Assembly (NCBI GenBank): GCA_964431205.1
Contig: CAYSIX010000043.1
Location: 1-22,384 of the forward strand
DNA length: 22,384 nucleotides
Reading direction: 5' to 3'
From: CAYSIX01 sp964431205
GTDB lineage: Bacteria > Planctomycetota > Phycisphaerae > Phycisphaerales > Phycisphaeraceae
Shown: positions 1 through 7,908 of the stretch, in pieces
Numbering within the stretch: the first letter of the stretch is position 1
Layout of the letters: every line of letters begins with the position of its first letter
Translations under genes and position numbers: made by a program
The notes under the pieces: model-generated
Told to the model about the DNA's origin: nothing
Database searches by the model: none
Seen by the model: the letters and a program-made list of their open reading frames with translations, nothing else

Positions 1-2645
1 TCGCGAAGCGCGGCGGACCAGGCGCGGTGCGCGTAATCGCCGGCGGCGTCAGCATCCGCCGTAGCCCCAACGGCCGGGGACGCCACAGAAACCGTGAGGA
101 TGGCGATCGCCGCGAACGAGACGGGTGACCCGTTCGGCCATCGGCGAATCAGAATGGAGGTGAGAAACGCGAGCAGCGCCAGCAGGATCAACCACGGCCG
201 CAACTCCACGACCGACGCGAGTTCGTTCGGCGGCGGCGTTCGGCGTGCCGCGACCTCGTGGGCCGCGACCATGTCGGCCAGCCGCTGATTGTTCGTGACC
301 AGTCGGGCCAGATCCGGTTCGGGGTTCACAGCGACCGCTGCGACGGCACGCTGCCCGTCCGCGCTCGCGACTTCGACCTCGTACACGCCGGGCTCCGGTG
401 CCGGCAGACGCACGTGCCAACGCGATGGCGCGATCGGATCGACGGTCATCCGTTGTACGGGTCTCCGCCCCCGTACAGCCACCGTCACCGCGGCCCACGG
501 ATCAAGCGGCGTCGCGCCCACGTGACGGATGTCTCCCACAATCGCGTCCCCGCCCACGTTCAGAACGATGTCGAACGCGTGATCCGGTCCGCGACCGCTC
601 ATGGCACGGCACCACTGGGCGAGCAGGCGTCCGGCCCCCGTCTCGTTTTCACGTGAGATAACTTCGGGAACCAGCGCTGTCAGATCGGTCGCGCACGCGG
701 CGAGCCAACCCCGTCCGAACCGCCAACGCGCGGCGATGGGATCGCCTGAATCGGTGCGCACGATCGGCTCCGCCCCTGGCCGCAACGACGTGCGTGCGTG
801 GCCGACGATCGTGCCGAGTGGCCCGTCCGCGACACCCTCGGACACGCTCGACGGGGCGGCGTGCCAAGGTGTGGGCCCCTCCACCACGGCGTCGGCCGGC
901 AATGCCTGCGGCGACTTGAACAGCAGTTCGGGAACCTGGAACCGGTCGGGGGCCTGGTAGAACCGGCCCTGTCCCCAATGGGCGACGTTGGCCAGAAATG
1001 TCGAGTGCGCTGCCGGGCCGACGAGCACGGTCGAGAGCGTGATGCCAGCATCGACCATCCGCTGCGCCTTTTCCTGAAACGGCCCGGTCTCGACGCCACC
1101 GTCCGTGAGGATGACCACGTGCTTGAGGTTGGCCCGGACGTTCAGCAGCGCGTAATAGGCTTCGTCCAGCGCGGGAAGGATCACGGTGCCTCCGCCCGCG
1201 GTCAGGCGGTTGAGCGCCCGGTGCAGTTCGATTCGATGGGCGGCGGACTGAAGCGGCGCCGCCCAGCGCTTGGCGCCGTAGAACTCGACGATCCCGACCT
1301 TGTCGTGGGGCGCCAGCCGCTGCAGTGCCAGTCGGGCGACCTCCTTCGCCAGCCCCATGCGCGGCCCCCGCATGCTCGCGGACGTATCGATGATCAGCAC
1401 CAGGGCCACGCTGGGGTCGCGGCGCTCCTGCGGCTGCGCCGCGCGAAGCGGCAGGTGATCGGCGAGCGGTGGATCGAGCATCGCGCCCGTGCCGCTGATG
1501 AGCACGCCAACGCCGCGCTGTGCCGCGCGCTCGAGCATCGCTTCCGCCGCCGCGCTCAATTCGTTCAATCTCACCCCGTCGAGCACGATGAGGTCCGCGT
1601 CAGAGAGGATCCCTTCATTGTTCACAGCGTTCGGTGACACGACCGCGATAGCCACATCCTCGCCAAGCACGTCGTCAAGCGCGCCCGCCGTGGGCGATCC
1701 ACCGGTCGAAGCAGCCATCAGAATCACGCGATACGGCGGTGCCACGTGCAGCGCCACCCGGCGCGTGTTGTTCGAACCGTCCGAGTCCGACCCGTCCGCT
1801 GGAATCAGCTCGACCCGGTAGCGCACGAGGCCCTCACCGGTCAGAGGCAACTCAATCCTGTGGATGTTCGATCCGGGCCGGAGCGACAGGCGACGTTCGA
1901 TCGGCGAGCCGCGGCCCGTTGACACGGGCGTGACGCGCGCCCAAGCCTCGCAAGCGTCGGTGGATTCGCTGCTCAGCTCGAGCCATGCCGTCGCACCGCG
2001 GCGGGCGTGGCACGGAACCACCGCGTCGCTCAGCACCACCTCGGCGGGCATCGCTCTCTCGATCGGTACCGGCGTGAGCCCGATGCCACGCGCCCCCAGT
2101 CGCGCCGCGGCCGACTCCAGATCCCCGAGCGGGCCGCGGCCGTCGCTGACCACAACGACCTCGCCTCGCTCGGGGATCATCGCCGCCGCGAGCGCCAGAC
2201 CATCGGCGAGCGTCGCGGAAACCGCTTCCACGGAATCGTTTGCTGGAGCGGACGTCTGCTCGGCTTCGCCACGCACCTGGGCCAGGGCAAGTCGTCGTGT
2301 GACCTCGCGCCAGCCGTCCTGAAAGATGAGGTGACGCGTCGAGTCGGTTTTCAGGTCGGCGTCCCCATCGTCGATGCGAAGCCATATTTCCTCGATCGCG
2401 TCGGTGTTCGTGTTCATCTGACCCCGAGGATGATCCCACACGACCACCCGGACGGCACCATCCCTCGCGATATCGAGCACGGGTTCGCTCAGGGCGAGCA
2501 CCACCGCCGAAACGATCGTCAACCGCGTCAACACGAGCGCCGACCGCTTCCAACCGTGCGGACTTCCGCTGCCCCGCCACGTCCACCACCACGTCGGCAG
2601 CAGCAGCACCAGCCCGATCAGCAGCTGCGGATGACTGATACCCAT
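1..2645 (-). CDS. VWA / glutamine-amidotransferase-like membrane protein (C-terminus beyond window)
   Basis: The reading frame is open from ATG 2645 to the left edge: 881 codons and no stop, so the C-terminus is missing. Two N-terminal membrane helices (about residues 5-20 and 35-50) are followed by a VWA-like segment with a broken metal site (DHPRG from D71). Next comes a Rossmann-like segment at about 302-400 resembling class I glutamine amidotransferases, then a second VWA domain with an intact MIDAS (DTSAS 420-424, T487, D515 in LTDGG). Further helices lie near 808-828 and 837-857. The start is 2 bases after the stop of the BatA-like gene and has only a weak Shine-Dalgarno, so translation is probably coupled. 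Proteins of this build are usual in planctomycete MoxR clusters, where they are thought to act at the membrane with the ATPase. The amidotransferase-like part shows no catalytic Cys that I can identify and may be structural. The molecular role is unknown. Confidence 0.85.
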   Translation of the reverse strand, partial: MGISHPQLLIGLVLLLPTWWWTWRGSGSPHGWKRSALVLTRLTIVSAVVLALSEPVLDIARDGAVRVVVWDHPRGQMNTNTDAIEEIWLRIDDGDADLKTDSTRHLIFQDGWREVTRRLALAQVRGEAEQTSAPANDSVEAVSATLADGLALAAAMIPERGEVVVVSDGRGPLGDLESAAARLGARGIGLTPVPIERAMPAEVVLSDAVVPCHARRGATAWLELSSESTDACEAWARVTPVSTGRGSPIERRLSLRPGSNIHRIELPLTGEGLVRYRVELIPADGSDSDGSNNTRRVALHVAPPYRVILMAASTGGSPTAGALDDVLGEDVAIAVVSPNAVNNEGILSDADLIVLDGVRLNELSAAAEAMLERAAQRGVGVLISGTGAMLDPPLADHLPLRAAQPQERRDPSVALVLIIDTSASMRGPRMGLAKEVARLALQRLAPHDKVGIVEFYGAKRWAAPLQSAAHRIELHRALNRLTAGGGTVILPALDEAYYALLNVRANLKHVVILTDGGVETGPFQEKAQRMVDAGITLSTVLVGPAAHSTFLANVAHWGQGRFYQAPDRFQVPELLFKSPQALPADAVVEGPTPWHAAPSSVSEGVADGPLGTIVGHARTSLRPGAEPIVRTDSGDPIAARWRFGRGWLAACATDLTALVPEVISRENETGAGRLLAQWCRAMSGRGPDHAFDIVLNVGGDAIVGDIRHVGATPLDPWAAVTVAVRGRRPVQRMTVDPIAPSRWHVRLPAPEPGVYEVEVASADGQRAVAAVAVNPEPDLARLVTNNQRLADMVAAHEVAARRTPPPNELASVVELRPWLILLALLAFLTSILIRRWPNGSPVSFAAIAILTVSVASPAVGATADADAAGDYAHRAWSAALR

Positions 2646-2647
2646 GG

Positions 2648-4393
2648 CTAGGCGATCTTCTGCCTTGCGTGCAGGTAGAACTCGACCATCAGGAGCAACA
2701 GCGCCGCGTACAGCCCGAACCGGTACAGCGGCCACGCGGATCCGCCAGCGACCGGCGGTTGAACCGCGGGAGCCTGCGGCGTCCACGTATCACTCACGTT
2801 TCGATCGCCCGGAGCGACGGCCATCGCGCCTGTGCGAACCGCAGCGACCCGTGAAGGGTCCTCCACGACCTGCGTCGGTGTCAGGCTCGGCAACGCGTCT
2901 TGCCAGCCGGCCAAGCCACGGATCGCCCTGGCCAGGATCAATGCAATGGCCGGATCCGCGGCGAGCGCACCCTCACCGACCACCGCGACGCTCAACCAAA
3001 GCGTGTCGCGACCCCAGACGTCGGTCCCCACGACCGCGACCGGCCCTTGCTCCACCCGCAACAGCGGTTCCCACCGCGTCGGGCCCTGCCTTCGCGTGAG
3101 CACCGGGCCCTCGCTCGCCCGACCGGTCAACGCAGGATCGGAATCTTTGGTGGATTCTCCATTGACCGCGTAGATAGGGCTCCCGACGTCGACGGCGGCT
3201 CCCCGTCGGACCAACACGATCCGAGGTCGCTCGTCCGCCCGATGTTGTGCCTCGCCACCTTCATCACCGGTGAGCGTGACCGCGGCGGGCGCATCGCCGG
3301 ATACGATTTCACCCGGAATCGCTTCGACCAAGGCGCGCACCGCAGCGGTCAGATGCGACTGCAACCCCGGCCCGGTAGCCACGCGCACGGCCGCGCGCCG
3401 CGGGAGCGTGTAGGACGCCTCGTCGTCGTCCGGCAGCGCATCGTCGGCCGACAGGCGTAGCCCCATCGTGCGCCCGTCGAGCGCCACATCTTCGACGATC
3501 CAGTCCGTTGTCCCGTTGGCCGGCAACTCAAGCGTCGTGCGCATCGTCTCCTCGGCCGTGCCAGCCCGGGTCGCCTCCAACGTCACCTCACGAGGCGCGG
3601 CCCCCCAGTGACCGACACGGACGCGCAGGTCGCCGCGCAAAGGATTGCTCGCGTCTGGCACCACGCCGATCGAAACGATGCCGCCGTTGCTGGCCGCCCC
3701 GCCCACCGGCCACGGCTCCAGCACCACGTCGCGTGCCCGCCGGCTCAGATGCGACTCCACTCTGGCAAGCTCGTCGGCGCCGGCCGAGGTGATCCAGACG
3801 AGTCGGCCTCCGCCGCGGGCCCGGACCCAGGCGTTGCTCGCCATCACGGCACCGCGAGAGTCCGCGGCAAGTGCCGACGCCTGCAACTGGGCCAGACGCA
3901 CGCGCGCTACGGCGGCCCCCTCGTCGACGCCCTTGATCACACGCGGCCAAGGATCGGCGACGATCACCGCGAGCCCGGCGCCCTCGGACCCGTCGATCCA
4001 CTGCAGGACCCGTTGCCGGGCCTCCGACAGTCGCGACCCACCCCCCGTCGCGTCCCCCCGCATCGCCAACCCCGCCTCCATCAGGAGCACCGTCGCACCG
4101 CCGACGCCCCCACCGCTCCACACCGGCGCGGACAACATCAGGCTCAGCAGCCCGGCGATCAATGCCAGGAGCAGAAACGTCAGCGGCCGACGCCATCGCC
4201 GGCCCCAGACCCGCGGCTCGTCACGCCCCAGTGCCTCACGCCAGAACATCACCGTCGGCACCCGCACCAGCGTCGGCTGAGTACGCAGCCGTTGCAGCAC
4301 CACCAGCGCGCCCAGCGACGCGGCAAACACAAACAGGCTCCACGCGATGGGCCAACCGATCATTCGCATCGACGCAACAATCTCCGAAATCAC
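2648..4393 (-). CDS. BatA-like membrane protein with degenerate VWA domain
   Basis: 581 residues from GTG 4393. The N-terminal part fits the BatA / aerotolerance-regulator N-terminal domain: helix at about 14-34, LPTVMFWRE-like segment near 45-53, second helix at about 70-90. A VWA-like domain follows, but the MIDAS position reads EAGLA (E106, G108, A110) instead of DxSxS, so metal binding there is unlikely. The C-terminus is a single helix (LYAALLLLMVEFYLHAR). The start is uncertain: GTG 4393 has no clear Shine-Dalgarno, while ATG 4369 has GGAG 12 bases upstream and another ATG lies at 4363. It sits 10 bases after the DUF58 gene and 2 bases before the large VWA protein, in the same operon. 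It probably helps anchor or regulate the MoxR-DUF58 pair at the membrane; this is inferred from family context. Confidence 0.85.
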   Translation of the reverse strand: MISEIVASMRMIGWPIAWSLFVFAASLGALVVLQRLRTQPTLVRVPTVMFWREALGRDEPRVWGRRWRRPLTFLLLALIAGLLSLMLSAPVWSGGGVGGATVLLMEAGLAMRGDATGGGSRLSEARQRVLQWIDGSEGAGLAVIVADPWPRVIKGVDEGAAVARVRLAQLQASALAADSRGAVMASNAWVRARGGGRLVWITSAGADELARVESHLSRRARDVVLEPWPVGGAASNGGIVSIGVVPDASNPLRGDLRVRVGHWGAAPREVTLEATRAGTAEETMRTTLELPANGTTDWIVEDVALDGRTMGLRLSADDALPDDDEASYTLPRRAAVRVATGPGLQSHLTAAVRALVEAIPGEIVSGDAPAAVTLTGDEGGEAQHRADERPRIVLVRRGAAVDVGSPIYAVNGESTKDSDPALTGRASEGPVLTRRQGPTRWEPLLRVEQGPVAVVGTDVWGRDTLWLSVAVVGEGALAADPAIALILARAIRGLAGWQDALPSLTPTQVVEDPSRVAAVRTGAMAVAPGDRNVSDTWTPQAPAVQPPVAGGSAWPLYRFGLYAALLLLMVEFYLHARQKIA

Positions 4394-4403
4394 CCGGACA
4401 ACA

Positions 4404-5297
4404 CTAGTTCAGGTTCAGCACGCCGTCGCGAAAGACACGGCCGAGCTGATCCAGGAGCGGTCGATCGGCGTCGACCTCAATCGGCGCGAGGCGCTGTCGC
4501 TGCGCGAACCTCGCCAGCGCCTCACGAAACGCGTCGTACGCGGCACGGTATCTGACCAGCACCGCGTCATTGGCCGTCACGTCCATCGCCGCGCCCGACT
4601 CACAGTCGATCACACGTGCAGCGCCACGCGCGGTCGGCTCCCGATCGCTCTGCCGCGTGATGACAACCGGGAGCACCCGGTGGCGCAATCGCCCGAGCGC
4701 CTCAAGGGCCGTGGTGACCTCGCCACCCGTGAAGAAGTCGGAGACGACCACCAGCAGGCCGGGAAGGAAGCGTAAGCGTTCGATCTGTTTCGCCACCTGT
4801 ACCAGATCCGTCGTGCCTTGCGGAACCAGCGTCGCCAGCTCGCCCATCAATCGTACGAGTCCGATCGGCCCGGCCGCGACGGGGATCCGGCCGGTCAAAC
4901 CGTTCGCAAACGGGCACACCGTCACGCGGTCGTGCTGATTCAATGCGGCGGCGGTGAAGGCGACGGCGGACCGGCGGGCGGCATCGAATCGTGTCCTGCC
5001 GTCAAAGCCCATCGATGTGCTGCGATCCACAAGCACCGTGACGCCGAGCGCCCGAGGTTCGTCAAACGTTCGCAGAAACAACCGGCCGCTGCGACGGTAC
5101 ACGTTCCAGTCGAGTCGGCGCAGGTCATCGCCGGGGCTGTAGGGTCGAAAGTCGCGGAACTCCATCCCGGTGCCGGCCCGCCGCGATGGGTGTTCGGCGC
5201 GACGCGCCTGAGCGGCCACACGGCGAACGGACAGACGCAGCCGCCGCGTCCCCGCCACGAACGCCTCCGGGAACAACTCGGCGACGGCATCAGCCAT
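4404..5297 (-). CDS. DUF58 domain VWA protein
   Basis: 297 residues, a normal length for the family. The DUF58 signature is clear: GTGMEFRDFRPYSPGDDLRR (42-61) continuing into LDWNVYRRSGRLF. It is followed by a VWA fold with an intact MIDAS, DRSTS at 91-95, T162/T163 in GTTDL, and D187 in VVSDFF. No membrane helix is seen, so it is probably cytoplasmic or peripheral. Its ATG lies inside the end of the moxR gene (8-base overlap), which implies translational coupling and fits the usual moxR-DUF58 pairing. In this family DUF58 is thought to be the metal-binding partner or adaptor of the MoxR ATPase. Substrate unknown. Confidence 0.93.
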   Translation of the reverse strand: MADAVAELFPEAFVAGTRRLRLSVRRVAAQARRAEHPSRRAGTGMEFRDFRPYSPGDDLRRLDWNVYRRSGRLFLRTFDEPRALGVTVLVDRSTSMGFDGRTRFDAARRSAVAFTAAALNQHDRVTVCPFANGLTGRIPVAAGPIGLVRLMGELATLVPQGTTDLVQVAKQIERLRFLPGLLVVVSDFFTGGEVTTALEALGRLRHRVLPVVITRQSDREPTARGAARVIDCESGAAMDVTANDAVLVRYRAAYDAFREALARFAQRQRLAPIEVDADRPLLDQLGRVFRDGVLNLN

Positions 5298-6351
5298 CGG
5301 TCAGCTCGCTGACATGTTCGAGCACGACTTCGATCAAGTCGTCCGGCTGCACGCCTCGCGACAGGGCCTCGAATCCGAGCTGCAGCCGGTGACGCAACAC
5401 GGGCGCGGCCACGTCACGAATGTCCTTACAGGCGACCGCGTATCGCCCGTCACGCAGGGCCCGCACCTTGCCGAGCAGGATCAACGCCTGAGCCCCACGC
5501 GGACTGACGCCGAGCGAGACGTCCTCGCCGACACGCGACGGCGCGTAGGGTGAACCGGGCTGCGTCGCCATCACCAGCCGGATCGCGTAGCGGCGCACCT
5601 GCTCGCTGACCACCACACGTCGGACGATCTGACGAAGCTCGAGCACCTCGTCGGCCGTCGTAACCGGCTTGATCTCGGGCGTTTCGACGCCTGTGGTGCG
5701 ATTCAGGATCGCGTCGTACTCCCGTTCCTGGGGATAACTCACGAGAAGCTTCACGAGAAACCGATCGAGCTGCGCTTCCGGCAGCGGGTACGTGCCCTCC
5801 TGCTCGATCGGATTCTGAGTCGCCAGCACCATGAAGGGCGCCGGCAGCTCGAGCGTCTGTCGGCCCACGCTGACCTGACGCTCCTGCATCGCCTCGAGCA
5901 GGGCGGACTGCGTCTTGGGCGTGGCACGGTTGATCTCATCGGCCAGGACGATGTGAGCCATGATCGGCCCGGGTTCGAAGTGCAGCTCGTGCCTGTCGGC
6001 GGCGCCCTCGACGAGGGTCATGGTGCCGGTGATGTCGGCCGGCATCAGGTCCGGTGTGAACTGAATGCGGGAGAACGACACGTCGACGGCGGAGGCCAGC
6101 GTGCGGACCAGCAACGTCTTGCCCAGGCCGGGCACGCCCTCGATCAGGACGTGGCCATCGGCAAAGAGGGCGCTGATCACGTGATCCACCAGGTCGTTCT
6201 GGCCGACGAACGCCCGATGCACCTGGTCGCTCAGTCGATCGAAAGACTGCTGAAACCGGGTGGCCGCGGCGGTGGCTTCGGTCGGGGGCGGGTCGACCGT
6301 GACCGAATCGTTTGGAGCCGTGGAAGGATCGCTTCGATTCAACAGATGCAT
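5290..6351 (-). CDS. MoxR-family AAA+ ATPase
   Basis: 353 residues. Walker A is GVPGLGKT (72-79), Walker B IVLADEI (134-140), sensor 1 the N of LATQNPIEQ (N180), and an arginine in QLDRF (R197) fits the family; the AAA lid fills the C-terminal third. MoxR ATPases are thought to use ATP to remodel or load cofactors into partner proteins, usually with VWA proteins, and both DUF58 and VWA genes follow here. The start is not settled: GAGG (6353-6356) is only 1 base from ATG 6351, too close for normal initiation, but is 7 bases from an in-frame CTG and 10 bases from a TTG (6342). The first 35 residues are Pro/Thr/Ala-rich and poorly conserved, so a slightly later start would not affect the domain. 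There are 42 bases between this gene and the membrane protein upstream. Confidence 0.96.
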   Translation of the reverse strand: MHLLNRSDPSTAPNDSVTVDPPPTEATAAATRFQQSFDRLSDQVHRAFVGQNDLVDHVISALFADGHVLIEGVPGLGKTLLVRTLASAVDVSFSRIQFTPDLMPADITGTMTLVEGAADRHELHFEPGPIMAHIVLADEINRATPKTQSALLEAMQERQVSVGRQTLELPAPFMVLATQNPIEQEGTYPLPEAQLDRFLVKLLVSYPQEREYDAILNRTTGVETPEIKPVTTADEVLELRQIVRRVVVSEQVRRYAIRLVMATQPGSPYAPSRVGEDVSLGVSPRGAQALILLGKVRALRDGRYAVACKDIRDVAAPVLRHRLQLGFEALSRGVQPDDLIEVVLEHVSELTDG

Positions 6352-6393
6352 TCCTCTTCTACGCGCGGGGCGGCGTCAAACGGGCCATCCTAC

Positions 6394-7908
6394 TCACTCT
6401 TCCCGATCGCGTGGCGACACGCCGTCATCAGTCCCGCTCTGAGAGGGGACGGTTTCGGGGTCGGTCCGGGCACGTTCGAGGAAGCGGCTGACGAAGCCCG
6501 CGTCGGGCCAGGCGATCGACGGAGTGGGCACGGGCGCCTCGTCGTCGTGACGCGGTATCGCGCCCGGCGCAGCGGTCGTCTCCAGTTCCTGTGGCGAGGG
6601 ATCGACGCTTTCACGAGTCGTTCGCATGGGCCCGGCCTGAGGCTTGCCCGGCACGTGATCCGGCATGGGCACGCCCAGCAGCAACGACGCTGTGCCGCGT
6701 GACTTCTTGGCCGGCGACGGCCCGCCCCGCCCGCTGCCGGGCGGCCCCTTCGGCCCGCTGATCCCCAAGCCGCGCGACGGCGATGGCCGACGATCTCGAA
6801 GCGACAACCGCACGCCCCCACCCTGTTCTTCGGCATCCGGTGGGTCATCCGATGCGTCGTCCCGATCATCTTCCGAAGCGTCGATGCCCGTGCCGAGCCC
6901 CGATGTGTGCCCCTCGCTGTCAACCGCCGTTCCCCGACTCGTCGATGCGCCGCGACCGCGGATTACGCCCGAACTGTCACCCGACTCCGTTGTTCTCTCA
7001 TCTTTCGGTCGGGCCCGACGCGAGGCGGCGTTATCCTCCCGGTCCGCTTCCGTTGGCGAGGACGGCGACGCGGGTGAAACCGCACCCCCTGCGGCGGTGC
7101 CCGATGAGCCGCCTGTTCGAACCTCGGCAAGCACCCCGCCGCGAGCGGTCTGTCTCGTCTCACCGTCCGAACGATGCCCGGGCGGTGCGCCGGCCTCTCG
7201 CCTCGCCTCGCCACCCGCCGTGAGGGGGCCGCGGTCGACGGCCGGCGCGCTCGCTCGGTCCGACCCGCTCTGGCCCGGATTGTCCCACGCCACCGACGTG
7301 AGAGGCCTGGAGGTCACGGGGTCCTGCCCGTCGGCCTCCATCCCGACCCCGGCGGACACTTGCATCCAGTAGATGAAAGCACCCAGGGCGACGGCGACCG
7401 CGACCGCCGCAATCGCGGACCGACCGACCCTTGGCGGCGATGGTTCATGCGGATCGGTATCGCCTTCGCGGCGCAGCGCTTCGAGGCCCACGGCGATCGC
7501 CGCGCGTCCGAAACTGTCTTGAACGTCACGATTCAGAAGGTCGAGCGCGGTTGCGACCTCGTTGTACGCGTTTCTCCCAAGATCGAGACGCTCGGCAACC
7601 GCGCGGTCATCGGGACGACGTCGCCATACACGCCGACCCGCACGGGCGCAGACCCCGATGATCGCGATCGCCAGGCCCCCAACCACGACGGCACGCCACG
7701 CCCTCAAGTCCGGCGCCAGGCCGGACATCACCGCTACACCCAACGCACTCCACGCCGTCGCACCGGCCAAACACACCCACGCCAGCGCGCGAAGGCCAAC
7801 GATCGACTCATCACGAACCACGGACCACCACAACCGATGGCGCGCATCACGCAGCCCCGCGTGCATCGCCGCGCGCCGTGTCGCGAGATACGACGCTCCG
7901 TTCACCAC
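6394..7908 (-). CDS. Membrane protein with long disordered tail, DUF4175-like N-terminus
   Basis: 504 residues from GTG 7908, which lies inside the end of the preceding gene (7-base overlap with its TGA). Helices are predicted at about 36-62, 71-90 and 163-182. Between helices 2 and 3 is a soluble stretch with a DRAVAERLDL...EVATALDLL pattern, reminiscent of DUF4175-type proteins found beside MoxR clusters; this match is by eye and tentative. From about residue 190 to the end the protein is Pro/Ser/Gly/Asp/Glu/Arg-rich, with no predicted fold and no further helix. The opposite strand is also open over much of this stretch, but the overlapping start and in-frame helices favour this strand. It is probably a membrane scaffold or partner for the ATPase/VWA proteins; no specific function can be given. 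Confidence 0.8.
   Translation of the reverse strand: MVNGASYLATRRAAMHAGLRDARHRLWWSVVRDESIVGLRALAWVCLAGATAWSALGVAVMSGLAPDLRAWRAVVVGGLAIAIIGVCARAGRRVWRRRPDDRAVAERLDLGRNAYNEVATALDLLNRDVQDSFGRAAIAVGLEALRREGDTDPHEPSPPRVGRSAIAAVAVAVALGAFIYWMQVSAGVGMEADGQDPVTSRPLTSVAWDNPGQSGSDRASAPAVDRGPLTAGGEARREAGAPPGHRSDGETRQTARGGVLAEVRTGGSSGTAAGGAVSPASPSSPTEADREDNAASRRARPKDERTTESGDSSGVIRGRGASTSRGTAVDSEGHTSGLGTGIDASEDDRDDASDDPPDAEEQGGGVRLSLRDRRPSPSRGLGISGPKGPPGSGRGGPSPAKKSRGTASLLLGVPMPDHVPGKPQAGPMRTTRESVDPSPQELETTAAPGAIPRHDDEAPVPTPSIAWPDAGFVSRFLERARTDPETVPSQSGTDDGVSPRDREE

Noticed and set aside
798..1637. A 279-codon plus-strand frame opposite the large VWA protein
   Set aside because: His/Arg/Gln/Asp-rich with no motif; it runs opposite the intact VWA MIDAS residues of the minus-strand gene.
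6665..7372. A 235-codon plus-strand frame opposite the disordered tail of the membrane protein
   Set aside because: Both strands are low-complexity here, but the minus strand is continuous with three membrane helices and overlaps the preceding gene as in the rest of the operon. The plus frame has no ribosome site or fold.
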